Of a stretch of DNA of 45,158 nucleotides, positions 25,576 to 34,799 are shown one piece after another. Made by a program: the position numbers and the translations under genes. Each line of letters opens with the position of its first letter. The stretch's first letter is position 1. Origin of the DNA: Bacteroidia bacterium (lineage in GTDB: Bacteria; Bacteroidota; Bacteroidia; B-17B0; Aurantibacillaceae); contig JADLER010000192.1 of NCBI GenBank assembly GCA_020846025.1, forward strand, positions 1 through 45,158, given 5' to 3'. The notes beneath the pieces were generated by a model. That model had not been told where the DNA came from. It saw nothing but the letters and a program-made list of their open reading frames with translations, and did no database searches.

Positions 25576-25695
25576 GTGTCTTATATTTTGTCGATTTTTA
25601 AAATTGTCAATATACAAGAAAGTAAATTGGTTAGCGAAGAAAACAATGAGTATTACACTATGCTAAAGGTTGAAGTTTATCTACAAATCGACTAA
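25576..25695 (+). other. Possible 39-codon small ORF or gene remnant
   Basis: From GTG 25576 to TAA 25695 a frame reads VSYILSIFKIVNIQE followed by SKLVSEENNEYYTMLKVEVY and LQID, which looks more protein-like than random AT-rich sequence, with charged and strand-like parts. It could be the C-terminal remnant of a lost gene, a small peptide gene or chance. No strong start or promoter is seen. Confidence 0.2.
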
Positions 25696-25723
25696 AATAT
25701 TACTCTAAAATCCAAAAAAACTT

Positions 25724-25731
25724 TATATTAG
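25724..25731 (+). promoter_or_regulatory. -7-like element for icmF
   Basis: TATATTAG matches TAnnTTTG except for one base, 28 bases before the ATG at 25759. Confidence 0.35.
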
Positions 25732-25758
25732 GCATCTCATTTTTTATACTTATTTCCA

Positions 25759-28700
25759 ATGGAAACAACGCCATATCAATCTAAACATAAAATTAGAATT
25801 GTAACTGCTGCTGCATTATTTGACGGTCACGACGCTGCTATTAATATCATGCGCCGCATTATTCAATCGAGCGGTGCTGAGGTGATTCATTTAGGACATG
25901 ATAGAAGTGCGCAAGAGGTTGTAAATTGCGCCATACAAGAAGATGCCAATGCTATTGCTGTAACTAGTTACCAGGGCGGACATGTGGAATATTTTAAATA
26001 CATGTACGATTTGTTAAAAGAAAAAGGCTGTACACACATCAAATTATTTGGAGGTGGTGGAGGCGTAATTCTTCCAGAGGAGATTGAAGAACTGCATCAA
26101 TATGGTATTACTCGAATTTATAGTCCCGATGATGGTAGAGAATTAGGACTACAAGGAATGATAAATGACTTACTCCGATTAAGTGATTTTGCTACAGGCG
26201 CCAATTTAAAAGATGAACCTAAGAAGTTTCTAAATAAAGATTTTGCATCAATAGGTCGCATCATTTCTGCTGCCGAAAATTTTAGTGAAGAAAACGCAGC
26301 CTTATTAAAAGAAATTGAACAAAAAGCGAGTGCCTCATCAACACCAGTATTAGGCATTACAGGAACAGGAGGTGCTGGTAAATCATCTTTAATTGATGAG
26401 TTGGTTCGTCGTTTTATAATTGATTTTAAAGATAAACAAATTGCCATTATTTCTGTTGATCCCTCAAAACGTAAAACAGGTGGCGCTCTATTAGGCGATA
26501 GAATTAGAATGAATGCCATTCAAAACGACCGCGTATATATGCGTTCGTTAGCTACCCGTCAAAGTAATTTAGCACTTAGTAAATATGTGCAAGATGCGGT
26601 AAATGTATGTAAAGCAGCGCAGTTCGATTTAATTATTCTAGAAACTTCTGGTATTGGCCAGTCAGATACTGAAATAATTGAGCACTCTAATATGAGCTTA
26701 TATGTGATGACACCCGAGTACGGAGCGGCTTCACAATTAGAAAAGATAGACATGTTAGATTTTGCCGACATTATTGCACTAAATAAATTTGATAAACGTG
26801 GGGCTTTAGATGCTTTACGTGATGTTAAAAAACAATATAAACGCAATCATAAACTATTTGACATGAATGAAGAGGATATTCCAGTTTTTGGAACCATTGC
26901 CTCTCAGTTCAACGACCCAGGAATGAATCGCCTTTACAAGGCTGTAATGGATAAATTAGTTGAAAAAACAAAAAATAAAAACCTTACTTCAACTTTTAAG
27001 GTAACTGAAGAAATGAGCGAAAAAGTATTTATTATTCCTCCATCTAAAACACGTTACCTTTCAGAGATTTCGGAGAATAATCGCAATTATGATAAACGCG
27101 TTCAACAGCAATCCGAAATAGCTCAGAAATTATACGGTATTCATAAATCTATTGAAACCCTTAAAGAATCCAAGATTGAGGATAGAGATAGATTAATAAA
27201 AGGCTTACAAGAAGTTTACGAAAAAATAAAACTAGATTTAGATCCGCATCATTTTAAACTGATTGAAAATTGGGATGCTAAAAAGAAATTATATAGCAAT
27301 GAGTATTACGAATTTAAAGTGCGCGATAAAGTATTAAAAATAAAAACACATTACGAATCTTTATCACACACGCAAGTTCCAAAAATTGCATCGCCAAAAT
27401 ATAGCGCTTGGGGAGATATCTTAAAATGGAATCTTCAAGAAAATTTCCCTGGAGATTTTCCTTACACGGCTGGTATCTATCCGTTTAAACGTGAAGGCGA
27501 AGATCCAACACGTATGTTTGCTGGTGAAGGTGGCCCCGAGAGAACTAACAAACGTTTTCATTATGTAAGTAAAGGCTTACCAGCAGCTCGATTAAGTACT
27601 GCGTTTGATAGCGTAACTTTATATGGTAACGACCCTGATTATCGCCCTGATATTTACGGAAAAATTGGTAACTCGGGTGTCAGTATTTGTTGCTTGGATG
27701 ATGCTAAAAAATTATATAGTGGTTTTAATTTAGCTGATCCTAAAACTTCGGTATCAATGACGATAAACGGTCCTGCACCTACTATGGCTGCCTTTTTTAT
27801 GAATGCTGCTATTGATCAGCAATGCGAAATTTATATTAAAGCTAATGGATTAGAAAAAGAAGTTGAAAGCAAAATAGAAGCTATTTATAAAACAAAAGGT
27901 ACTAATAGACCAAAATATCAAGGTGATTTACCCGAAGGTAATGATGGCTTAGGATTAATGTTATTAGGTGTTACAGGCGATCAGGTGTTACCAAAAGAAG
28001 TATATGAAAAAATTAAAGCAAGCACCTTATCGCAAGTGCGCGGAACCGTACAAGCCGACATATTAAAAGAAGATCAAGCACAAAACACTTGTATTTTTAG
28101 TACAGAGTTTAGTCTTCGTGTAATGGGCGATGTACAGCAATATTTTATTGATCAAAAAGTACGTAACTTTTATTCGGTATCAATAAGTGGTTATCACATT
28201 GCCGAAGCAGGCGCAAATCCTATCTCGCAACTTGCCTTTACTTTAGCCAACGGATTTACCTTTGTAGAGTATTATTTAAGTAGAGGCATGCACATTGATG
28301 ATTTTGCGCCTAACTTATCCTTTTTCTTTAGTAACGGTATTGACCCAGAGTATTCGGTAATTGGGCGTGTAGCTCGACGCATCTGGAGTAAGGCCATGAA
28401 GTTGAAATATAATGGAAACGAAAGAAGTCAGATGTTGAAATATCATATTCAAACTTCAGGGCGTTCATTACATGCACAAGAAATTGACTTTAATGACATA
28501 CGTACCACTCTACAAGCCTTATACGCCATCTACGATAATTGTAATTCGTTACATACAAATGCTTACGACGAGGCTATTACAACACCTACCGAAGAGAGCG
28601 TAAGACGTGCCATGGCTATCCAATTAATTATTAATAGAGAATTAGGTTTAGCAAAAAACGAAAACCCTATACAAGGCTCATTTATCATTGAAGAACTAAC

Positions 28701-29139
28701 CGATTTAGTTGAAGAAGCCGTTTTACAAGAGTTTGATAGAATAACAGAGCGTGGAGGTGTATTAGGTGCAATGGAAACCATGTATCAACGCGGACAAATA
28801 CAAGAGGAAAGTTTGTATTACGAAACACTTAAACACACTGGCGAATATCCAATTATTGGTGTCAATACATTTTTATCTAGTAAAGGTAGTCCTACGGTTT
28901 TACCTAAAGAAGTTATTCGTTCAACCAAAGAGGAAAAAGAATATCAAATCTCTATGCTTGGAGAACTACATAAGTCACATAGTGATAAACATGCCGAGAT
29001 GGTATCACGCCTACAAACAGCAGCAATACATAACAAAAATATTTTTGCGGAATTAATGGAAGCTGCAAAATATATGTCGCTTGGGCAAGTTACCAAGTGC
29101 TTGTTTGAGGTAGGTGGTCAGTACAGAAGAAATATGTAA
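25759..29139 (+). CDS. icmF: Fused isobutyryl-CoA mutase IcmF (B12 domain + G-protein chaperone + mutase)
   Basis: A 1126-residue cytoplasmic adenosylcobalamin enzyme that interconverts isobutyryl-CoA and n-butyryl-CoA and related branched acyl-CoAs. Domain order is diagnostic of IcmF: B12-binding domain 1-145 with the base-off His24 in FDGHDAA; MeaI-type GTPase chaperone from about 195 with P-loop GTGGAGKS (202-209) and [11 protein letters not shown]; an insert region; then the large TIM-barrel mutase domain from about 560 with [23 protein letters not shown] and [20 protein letters not shown]. The Phe in YPFKR at the substrate site agrees with IcmF rather than methylmalonyl-CoA mutase, which has Tyr or Arg contacts there. 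The fused chaperone loads and protects the cofactor. No acyl-CoA dehydrogenase is adjacent. Confidence 0.95.
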   Translation: METTPYQSKHKIRIVTAAALFDGHDAAINIMRRIIQSSGAEVIHLGHDRSAQEVVNCAIQEDANAIAVTSYQGGHVEYFKYMYDLLKEKGCTHIKLFGGGGGVILPEEIEELHQYGITRIYSPDDGRELGLQGMINDLLRLSDFATGANLKDEPKKFLNKDFASIGRIISAAENFSEENAALLKEIEQKASASSTPVLGITGTGGAGKSSLIDELVRRFIIDFKDKQIAIISVDPSKRKTGGALLGDRIRMNAIQNDRVYMRSLATRQSNLALSKYVQDAVNVCKAAQFDLIILETSGIGQSDTEIIEHSNMSLYVMTPEYGAASQLEKIDMLDFADIIALNKFDKRGALDALRDVKKQYKRNHKLFDMNEEDIPVFGTIASQFNDPGMNRLYKAVMDKLVEKTKNKNLTSTFKVTEEMSEKVFIIPPSKTRYLSEISENNRNYDKRVQQQSEIAQKLYGIHKSIETLKESKIEDRDRLIKGLQEVYEKIKLDLDPHHFKLIENWDAKKKLYSNEYYEFKVRDKVLKIKTHYESLSHTQVPKIASPKYSAWGDILKWNLQENFPGDFPYTAGIYPFKREGEDPTRMFAGEGGPERTNKRFHYVSKGLPAARLSTAFDSVTLYGNDPDYRPDIYGKIGNSGVSICCLDDAKKLYSGFNLADPKTSVSMTINGPAPTMAAFFMNAAIDQQCEIYIKANGLEKEVESKIEAIYKTKGTNRPKYQGDLPEGNDGLGLMLLGVTGDQVLPKEVYEKIKASTLSQVRGTVQADILKEDQAQNTCIFSTEFSLRVMGDVQQYFIDQKVRNFYSVSISGYHIAEAGANPISQLAFTLANGFTFVEYYLSRGMHIDDFAPNLSFFFSNGIDPEYSVIGRVARRIWSKAMKLKYNGNERSQMLKYHIQTSGRSLHAQEIDFNDIRTTLQALYAIYDNCNSLHTNAYDEAITTPTEESVRRAMAIQLIINRELGLAKNENPIQGSFIIEELTDLVEEAVLQEFDRITERGGVLGAMETMYQRGQIQEESLYYETLKHTGEYPIIGVNTFLSSKGSPTVLPKEVIRSTKEEKEYQISMLGELHKSHSDKHAEMVSRLQTAAIHNKNIFAELMEAAKYMSLGQVTKCLFEVGGQYRRNM

Positions 29140-29149
29140 CTGGTGTAAA

Positions 29150-29172
29150 GTTTTATATAGAGTTTATAAAAC
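29150..29172 (+). terminator. AT-rich stem-loop after icmF
   Basis: GTTTTATA (29150-29157) pairs with TATAAAAC (29165-29172), loop of 7 bases, 11 bp after the icmF stop. It has no G/C core and no following T-run, so it is at best a weak terminator or 3'-end stabiliser. Confidence 0.35.
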
Positions 29173-29239
29173 ACATCTTTTATTCTTTAGAAATTAATAA
29201 TTTATAGACAGATTTGGCACTTATCCAATTGTTTTTAAG

Positions 29240-29247
29240 TATATTTA
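29240..29247 (+). promoter_or_regulatory. -7-like element upstream of the membrane TPR/SpoIIE phosphatase
   Basis: TATATTTA matches TAnnTTTG except for the last base. It lies 18 bases before the ATT codon at 29266, which supports translation beginning there rather than at a codon further upstream. Confidence 0.35.
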
Positions 29248-29265
29248 TTTCTAAAACAAACTCTT

Positions 29266-31272
29266 ATTAAACAACTCTTATTATATACCTTACTTATTTT
29301 TCAATTAACTGCTTTTGCAAATGCAGATAGCTTATTGCATGCATATAAAAACAGCTCACAACCAAAACAAAAAGCAGAATTGATTTTAAAATATGGTGAG
29401 ATTATCTTACAAAGTAATATTGATTCGGCATTTGCATGTGGAAAAATCGGTCTTAATTTAGCCACCTCAATAAAAGATGAACTACTTAGAGCGGAGTCAT
29501 TTTTATTGATTGGATATGCCTATGAGGCGCAAGCTAATTATAAAAATGCCCTTACCTGTTTTTTAAAAGCAACTGAAATTAGTAAAACACTAAAAAATCA
29601 AGGGAAGTTAGCGCAGTGTTACACTGCTATGGGAGTTATTTATTGGTATCAAGGATTTTATGAAAAGGCTGAGGAATACTATAAAAAGAACATTGTAATA
29701 TGTCAGCAAATTGGCGACATTAACGGAATGGCTGCTAGTTATGGAAACTTAGCCATTTTATTTGATGAAAATGGTCAGTTAGATAGCGCTTTAATCTATT
29801 ATCAAAAAGCACTTAGTATTTTTGATCCAAGCACCAAACCAAAACAAGCAACCGCTTGTCTAGATAATATGTCGCTTATTTATAAACAAAAAAAGGAATA
29901 TAAATACGCTTTATTAAGTAACAAAGAGAGCTATAAGATTAGAGAAAAGATACAAGACACTATTGGAATGTTGGCTAGCATGAATAACTTAGGAAGCATA
30001 TTTATTGCGCAAAATAATCTAAATGATGCTATAGATATATCAAACAGAGTGCTACAATTAGCAACAAGACTTGGTTCTAAACAAGATATAAAAGCCGCCT
30101 GTTTAAATCTAAGAGATGTGTTTGAACTTAAAAAAGATTATAAATCGGCAAATCAGATTCTTAATAAATTAATGATGTTGAATGACAGTATTCGTAATAT
30201 CGAAAACGCCAATCAAATTGCAGAACTTGAAACCAAATTTAAGACCAAAGAAAAAGAAACTGAACTTACAGAAATTAAACATGAACAATTATTACGTGAA
30301 AAGGAAAATGCGGAGCGCTTAAGAACTAAAAATTATTTTATAAGCATCTTGTCTATCATAGGAGTATTTATTTTAGTTATTTCCTTCCTGTTTTATAAAC
30401 GATATAAAGAAAAACAACAAATTGCAGATGCTATTAGTAAAAAAAACCAAGCTATAGAAAAACAAAAATCTATAATTGATATGGCTTATCATGAATTATC
30501 TGAAAAAAATAAAGATATTACGGATAGTATAAGATATGCCAAACGAATTCAAGAAGCCATTTTCCCAACAACAACTTTTTTTCAAAGCTTATTTCCTAAA
30601 TCCTTTGTATTATTTAAACCCAAAGATATTGTAAGTGGTGATTTTTATTGGGCAGAGGAAGATAAGGATGGTTCGGTGTATGTGGCTGTTGTGGATTGTA
30701 CAGGACATGGTGTTCCTGGTGCATTTATGAGTATTGTGGGATTTAATTTATTAAACAATGCTATTCACGAGCATCAGTGTAAAACACCTGCAGATATTTT
30801 AAATAGGGTTAATCATGATTTAAACGAAGTTTTAAAACAAACAGAGCATGAAAGTGCTATAAAAGACGGAATGGAGATATCCATTTGTCAATGGAACAAA
30901 TCCACCAACGAATTTTTATTTGCAGGCGCCAATACCATTATCTACAAAGTATCTCAAGACAACATTGAAACAATAAAAGGAAACAAACATCCTGTAGGTA
31001 GCTTCTATGGTGAAGCCCTTAAACCTTTCCATAATATTCAATTAGCAATTCAACCTAATGATTGTTTTTACTTGTTTTCTGATGGATATGCTGATCAGTT
31101 TGGAGGTGAAAAAGGAAAGAAATATAAATACAAGCAACTCGAGAATTTCCTATTAAATATTTCTAAAAAAGAAATGACGCTTCAAGCCCAAAACTTATCT
31201 CAGGAATTTAACCGTTGGAAAGGAGATTTGGAACAAATTGACGATGTGTGTATTGTTGGTATTAAAATATAA
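29266..31272 (+). CDS. Membrane-bound TPR protein with SpoIIE/PP2C-type phosphatase domain (probable ATT start)
   Basis: From ATT 29266 the frame reads [M]KQLLLYTLLIFQLTAFANA, a complete signal peptide, followed by periplasmic tetratricopeptide repeats (AESFLLIGYAYEAQANYKNALTCF; YGNLAILFDENGQLDSALIYYQKAL), a coiled coil, one membrane helix (about 355-377, YFISILSIIGVFILVISFLFY) and a cytoplasmic phosphatase domain (about 445-668: KDIVSGDFYW, VDCTGHGVPGAFMS, FSDGYADQFGG). No ATG, GTG or TTG lies in frame between the upstream stop (29236) and TTG 29335, and a start at 29335 would lose the signal peptide, leaving the TPR side with no export signal. It is a one-membrane-pass signal transducer: a periplasmic sensor driving serine dephosphorylation inside. 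It shares the DSIRYAKRIQEA linker with the phosphatase at 5575. An alternative is that ATT is a mutation of a former ATG. Confidence 0.85.
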   Translation: MKQLLLYTLLIFQLTAFANADSLLHAYKNSSQPKQKAELILKYGEIILQSNIDSAFACGKIGLNLATSIKDELLRAESFLLIGYAYEAQANYKNALTCFLKATEISKTLKNQGKLAQCYTAMGVIYWYQGFYEKAEEYYKKNIVICQQIGDINGMAASYGNLAILFDENGQLDSALIYYQKALSIFDPSTKPKQATACLDNMSLIYKQKKEYKYALLSNKESYKIREKIQDTIGMLASMNNLGSIFIAQNNLNDAIDISNRVLQLATRLGSKQDIKAACLNLRDVFELKKDYKSANQILNKLMMLNDSIRNIENANQIAELETKFKTKEKETELTEIKHEQLLREKENAERLRTKNYFISILSIIGVFILVISFLFYKRYKEKQQIADAISKKNQAIEKQKSIIDMAYHELSEKNKDITDSIRYAKRIQEAIFPTTTFFQSLFPKSFVLFKPKDIVSGDFYWAEEDKDGSVYVAVVDCTGHGVPGAFMSIVGFNLLNNAIHEHQCKTPADILNRVNHDLNEVLKQTEHESAIKDGMEISICQWNKSTNEFLFAGANTIIYKVSQDNIETIKGNKHPVGSFYGEALKPFHNIQLAIQPNDCFYLFSDGYADQFGGEKGKKYKYKQLENFLLNISKKEMTLQAQNLSQEFNRWKGDLEQIDDVCIVGIKI

Positions 31273-31387
31273 GTTAATTTTTTACAGAAAATATCCATTT
31301 TTAAAATAAATAAATAACGATTTTTATTGAAAAAAATGGATTTAACATTTTAATAGATTAGATTAGTACTTTAAAAAAATAGGCAAT

Positions 31388-31407
31388 CGACTTTTGGAGA
31401 TAAGTCG
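31388..31407 (+). promoter_or_regulatory. Hairpin in the leader of the M1 peptidase gene
   Basis: CGACTT (31388-31393) and AAGTCG (31402-31407) form a 6-bp stem with an 8-base loop, about 30 bases before the ATG at 31437. It may shape the leader RNA or be a binding site; the 164-bp gap otherwise shows no clear promoter. Confidence 0.25.
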
Positions 31408-31436
31408 CAACTAAGAAACATTAATATCTCGTACCC

Positions 31437-33443
31437 ATGAAAAAAATCATCTACACATTCACCGCCGTACTTAGTTTAACACTAGCTATGGCGCAAACGC
31501 ATTATTGTGCTGAGCATAAAGCCAAGCAATTTAATGCTAAACTTCAAAATCAATTGAATCAAAAAACACAAAACGTAACTGCAGTACCAAAAGAAAATGA
31601 TTACGATTTAAAATTTTATCACCTCAATATCAATGTAGAACGAACCAGTTTGTTTATTAGTGGTAATGTACGAAGCCTAGCTAAAGTTGTGGTTCCAAGT
31701 ATGGATTCATTTGCTTTTGTATTGCATCAAAATCACACCATTGATTCGGTGTATGTTAATGGATTGCGTCGTAATTTTGTGAGGAGAGATAGTTTAGTAC
31801 TTGCAACGGTTGGAAGTGCTATTACTCAAAACCAATTAGTAGATGCTACTGTTTACTATCATGGTACCTGCCCATCAGGTGGAAGTGCAGCCATAGGTGA
31901 TGGTTATAATCACGCATCTTCTCCATCTTGGGGCAATGAGGTAACTTGGACTTTAAGCGAGAGTTTATGCGCCTATCAATGGTTTCCAAGTAAACAAGAT
32001 TTAAGAGATAAAATAGATTCGGTGTGGGTTTTTGCGACTACTGATTCTACTAATATGGTAGGCTCAAATGGTTTACTCAAAAATGTTGTAACTATTGGTA
32101 ATAAAAAACGCTATGAATGGAAAACAAATTATCCAATTGCATATTATTTAATATCAGTTTCTACTGCAAAATATAAACCTTATACATTGTATGCTAAGCC
32201 TCTTTATTTACCAAACGATTCTATTATGATACTAAATTATATATATGATAATGCTATCAATAATAGTTCGTGGATCTCTGGACAAAAAGTTGCTTTAAAT
32301 AAGATAGTACCTACCATTGAACTACAGTGTAAATTGTTTGGTATGTATCCATTTAAAGATGAAAAATACGGACATTGCATGGCGCCACTTGGTGGTGGAA
32401 TGGAACATCAAACGATGACCACTCTAGGTTTTTTTGATTTTGAACTAGATGCACATGAATTGGGGCACCAATGGTGGGGAGACCATGTAACATGTGCGGC
32501 ATGGAAAGATATTTTTATCAATGAAGGCTGGGCAAGTTATACTGAGTATTTATGTCATCAATATTTGGGTTCAATCTCTGGAACTACGCCTACCCAGAAG
32601 ATGCAAGATGTACATAGCAATGTAATGTCTCAACCAGGTGGAAGCTCGTATATCTCAAATGCAGATACCATGAATGCTAGTGTGATTTTTAGTTCTCGTT
32701 TAACTTACGATAAAGGAAGCGCAATTATACATAGTTTGCGCTATGAGATTAATAACGACTCTGTGTTTTTTCCTGCTATACGTGCTTTTCAAGCTGCGTA
32801 TGCTTTTAGTTCGGCAAGTGTTATTGATTTTAAAAATTTTATGGCAACCTATACAGGAATAAATTTTAATCAATTTTTTAATCAGTGGTATTATGGGGAA
32901 GGTTATCCAACATTTGCCTTAAGTTGGAATCACTCCAATAATGTTTTTTATCTCAAATCAACTCAAACTACCTCAAAACCAAGTTCTGTGCCTGTTTTTA
33001 TGACACATGTAGATTACAAAATTATACGTACATCAATGCCAGATACCATTATTAGATTGTATCATGGTCAATCTATTGAAAATTACACCTTGGCCTTAAC
33101 AGGCTCTGTAACTGCAATTTCAGTTGATCCTAACAATTGGATTTTAAACAAGGTAGGAGCTATTGTAAAAGATGTAACACTATCTACTAAAACTATAGAT
33201 GATGAAGATATAGCTATTTTTGTTGGACCTAATCCAACATCAGATGCCTTAAATATCTCTACAACTAAAAACGAAAAGGTGCAAGTGGAGGTTCTTGATA
33301 TGAGTGGTAAACAAATCTTAAAACAAACGTTTAATCAGCATATAGAGTTTGATATTTCTAAAATTGCAAATGGTATCTATTCTGTTCAAATAAAGGACAT
33401 GAATCATACGTTACTTAAAACAACCAAAATAGTTAAAAATTAA
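31437..33443 (+). CDS. Secreted M1 family zinc metallopeptidase with T9SS sorting domain
   Basis: A 668-residue exported aminopeptidase-like enzyme. After the signal peptide (MKKIIYTFTAVLSLTLAMAQ) lies the M1 N-terminal beta domain, then the exopeptidase-type GGGMEHQTM loop in place of GAMEN, and the zinc site HELGHQWWGD (His340, Glu341, His344) with the third ligand Glu363 in NEGWASY. The last 75 residues (VGPNPTSDALNISTTKNEKV to LLKTTKIVKN) are a type A T9SS C-terminal domain, so it is exported to the surface or medium. It probably digests extracellular peptides, a fit with the peptide-binding lipoprotein at 13529. Ends at a bidirectional terminator shared with sucB. Confidence 0.95.
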   Translation: MKKIIYTFTAVLSLTLAMAQTHYCAEHKAKQFNAKLQNQLNQKTQNVTAVPKENDYDLKFYHLNINVERTSLFISGNVRSLAKVVVPSMDSFAFVLHQNHTIDSVYVNGLRRNFVRRDSLVLATVGSAITQNQLVDATVYYHGTCPSGGSAAIGDGYNHASSPSWGNEVTWTLSESLCAYQWFPSKQDLRDKIDSVWVFATTDSTNMVGSNGLLKNVVTIGNKKRYEWKTNYPIAYYLISVSTAKYKPYTLYAKPLYLPNDSIMILNYIYDNAINNSSWISGQKVALNKIVPTIELQCKLFGMYPFKDEKYGHCMAPLGGGMEHQTMTTLGFFDFELDAHELGHQWWGDHVTCAAWKDIFINEGWASYTEYLCHQYLGSISGTTPTQKMQDVHSNVMSQPGGSSYISNADTMNASVIFSSRLTYDKGSAIIHSLRYEINNDSVFFPAIRAFQAAYAFSSASVIDFKNFMATYTGINFNQFFNQWYYGEGYPTFALSWNHSNNVFYLKSTQTTSKPSSVPVFMTHVDYKIIRTSMPDTIIRLYHGQSIENYTLALTGSVTAISVDPNNWILNKVGAIVKDVTLSTKTIDDEDIAIFVGPNPTSDALNISTTKNEKVQVEVLDMSGKQILKQTFNQHIEFDISKIANGIYSVQIKDMNHTLLKTTKIVKN

Positions 33444-33478
33444 TTCTACAATTTTCATTTTAAAGTTAGTAACATCAT

Positions 33479-33518
33479 AAAAAAAAGAGGCTACCTAAAT
33501 AAGTAGCCTCTTTTTTTT
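33479..33518. terminator. Bidirectional terminator between the M1 peptidase and sucB
   Basis: GAGGCTAC (33487-33494) pairs with GTAGCCTC (33503-33510) with an 8-base loop, flanked by an A-run and a T-run. It serves both convergent genes; the minus-strand sucB stop codon overlaps its T-run. Confidence 0.92.
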
Positions 33519-34773
33519 ATAACCCTAATAAAATTTCTTCAGGAACTTTACCACCAAATAACATACGGCTTGGATTCTCTAACATTTCTTTTACTTTTAC
33601 TAAGAATCCAACAGATTCTCTACCATCAATGATTCGGTGATCATAGCTTAATGCTATATACATCATTGGGCGTATAACTACTTGACCATTAACAGCCATT
33701 GGGCGCTCTACAACGTTATGCATGCCCAAAATAGCTGATTGAGGAGGATTAATAATTGGCGTACTCATCATACTACCAAACACACCGCCATTTGTGATAG
33801 TAAAGGTTCCTCCTTCCATATCAGCAATGGTTAATTTACCATCACGTGCCTTTACAGCTAAATTTTTAATACCTTTTTCAATATCTGCTAAACTCATTAA
33901 CTCAGCATTTCGCAACACTGGAACCATTAATCCCTTTGGTGCACTTACTGCAATTCCAATATCACAATATTTATTATATACAATTTCATCACCATCAATC
34001 ATTGCATTTACAGCCGGAAAATGATATAACGCTTCGGTAACTGCCTTCGTAAAAAAGCTCATAAACCCAATGTTACTACCATGAACTTCTTTGAATTTAT
34101 CTTTATATTTAGCACGTATCGCATAAATCTCACTCATATCCACTTCATTAAAAGTGGTTAGCATGGCGGTTTCATTTTTTACAGATACTAAGCGTTTAGC
34201 TACTGTTTTACGCAACGAAGTCATCTTTGTACGATCTTTATCTCTTCCGCCTTTCCATGAATTTGATAACACTTCTGCAACTGTAGGTAACCCATTTGAT
34301 AAGGCAGCTAACACATCTTGTTTTGTAATTCTACCATCTTTGCCTGTACCTTTTATTTGAGAAGATTGAATATTATTCTCAGTCATTAATTTTGCTGCTG
34401 CTACACTTGGGGTACCACTAGCATAATTAGATGCTGTTGTTGTGTTTGTAGCAACAGGCGCAGATTCTGCTTTCTTTTCAGCAACTACTTCTTTTTTCTC
34501 AGCAACTACTACTGTGGCTTTAGCTTCAGGTTTAACTGAGGTATCAATCTTTACAACTACTTGACCCACTTTCACAGTATCGCCCTCGGCAGCCAATACT
34601 TCAATTTTACCAGCCTCTTCAGCATTTAAAGTTAAGGTGGCTTTATCCGAATCTACTTCAGCTAACACCTCATCCTTTTCTACTACATCTCCTGTGTTTT
34701 TTACCCATCTAGCAATAACTACTTCGGTAATAGATTCTCCTGGGCTTGGTACTTTTAATTCTACAATTGCCAT
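33517..34773 (-). CDS. sucB: 2-oxoglutarate dehydrogenase E2, dihydrolipoyllysine-residue succinyltransferase
   Basis: A 418-residue E2 core of the 2-oxoglutarate dehydrogenase complex (TCA cycle), transferring the succinyl group to CoA. Order of domains: one lipoyl domain (1-80) with the lipoylated Lys44 in EVDSDKATL; an Ala/Lys/Glu-rich linker; the E1/E3-binding domain at about 120-160 ([20 protein letters not shown]); and the catalytic domain with [12 protein letters not shown], the [13 protein letters not shown] strand and the active-site His379-x3-Asp383 in YDHRIIDG. The EVDSDKA box points to succinyl- rather than acetyl-transferase. Lies 26 bp after sucA in the same operon. The E3 gene (lpd) is not in the window. 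Confidence 0.96.
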   Translation of the reverse strand: MAIVELKVPSPGESITEVVIARWVKNTGDVVEKDEVLAEVDSDKATLTLNAEEAGKIEVLAAEGDTVKVGQVVVKIDTSVKPEAKATVVVAEKKEVVAEKKAESAPVATNTTTASNYASGTPSVAAAKLMTENNIQSSQIKGTGKDGRITKQDVLAALSNGLPTVAEVLSNSWKGGRDKDRTKMTSLRKTVAKRLVSVKNETAMLTTFNEVDMSEIYAIRAKYKDKFKEVHGSNIGFMSFFTKAVTEALYHFPAVNAMIDGDEIVYNKYCDIGIAVSAPKGLMVPVLRNAELMSLADIEKGIKNLAVKARDGKLTIADMEGGTFTITNGGVFGSMMSTPIINPPQSAILGMHNVVERPMAVNGQVVIRPMMYIALSYDHRIIDGRESVGFLVKVKEMLENPSRMLFGGKVPEEILLGL

Positions 34774-34799
34774 ATTATATTACGTTTAAATTTTATGTT

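Noticed and set aside
28766-29056. Plus-strand frame inside the 3' end of icmF
   Set aside because: Alternate frame of a fully conserved gene, with no motifs.
29335-31272. Phosphatase starting at TTG 29335
   Set aside because: It would remove the signal peptide encoded in the same frame just upstream and leave the TPR half in the wrong compartment.
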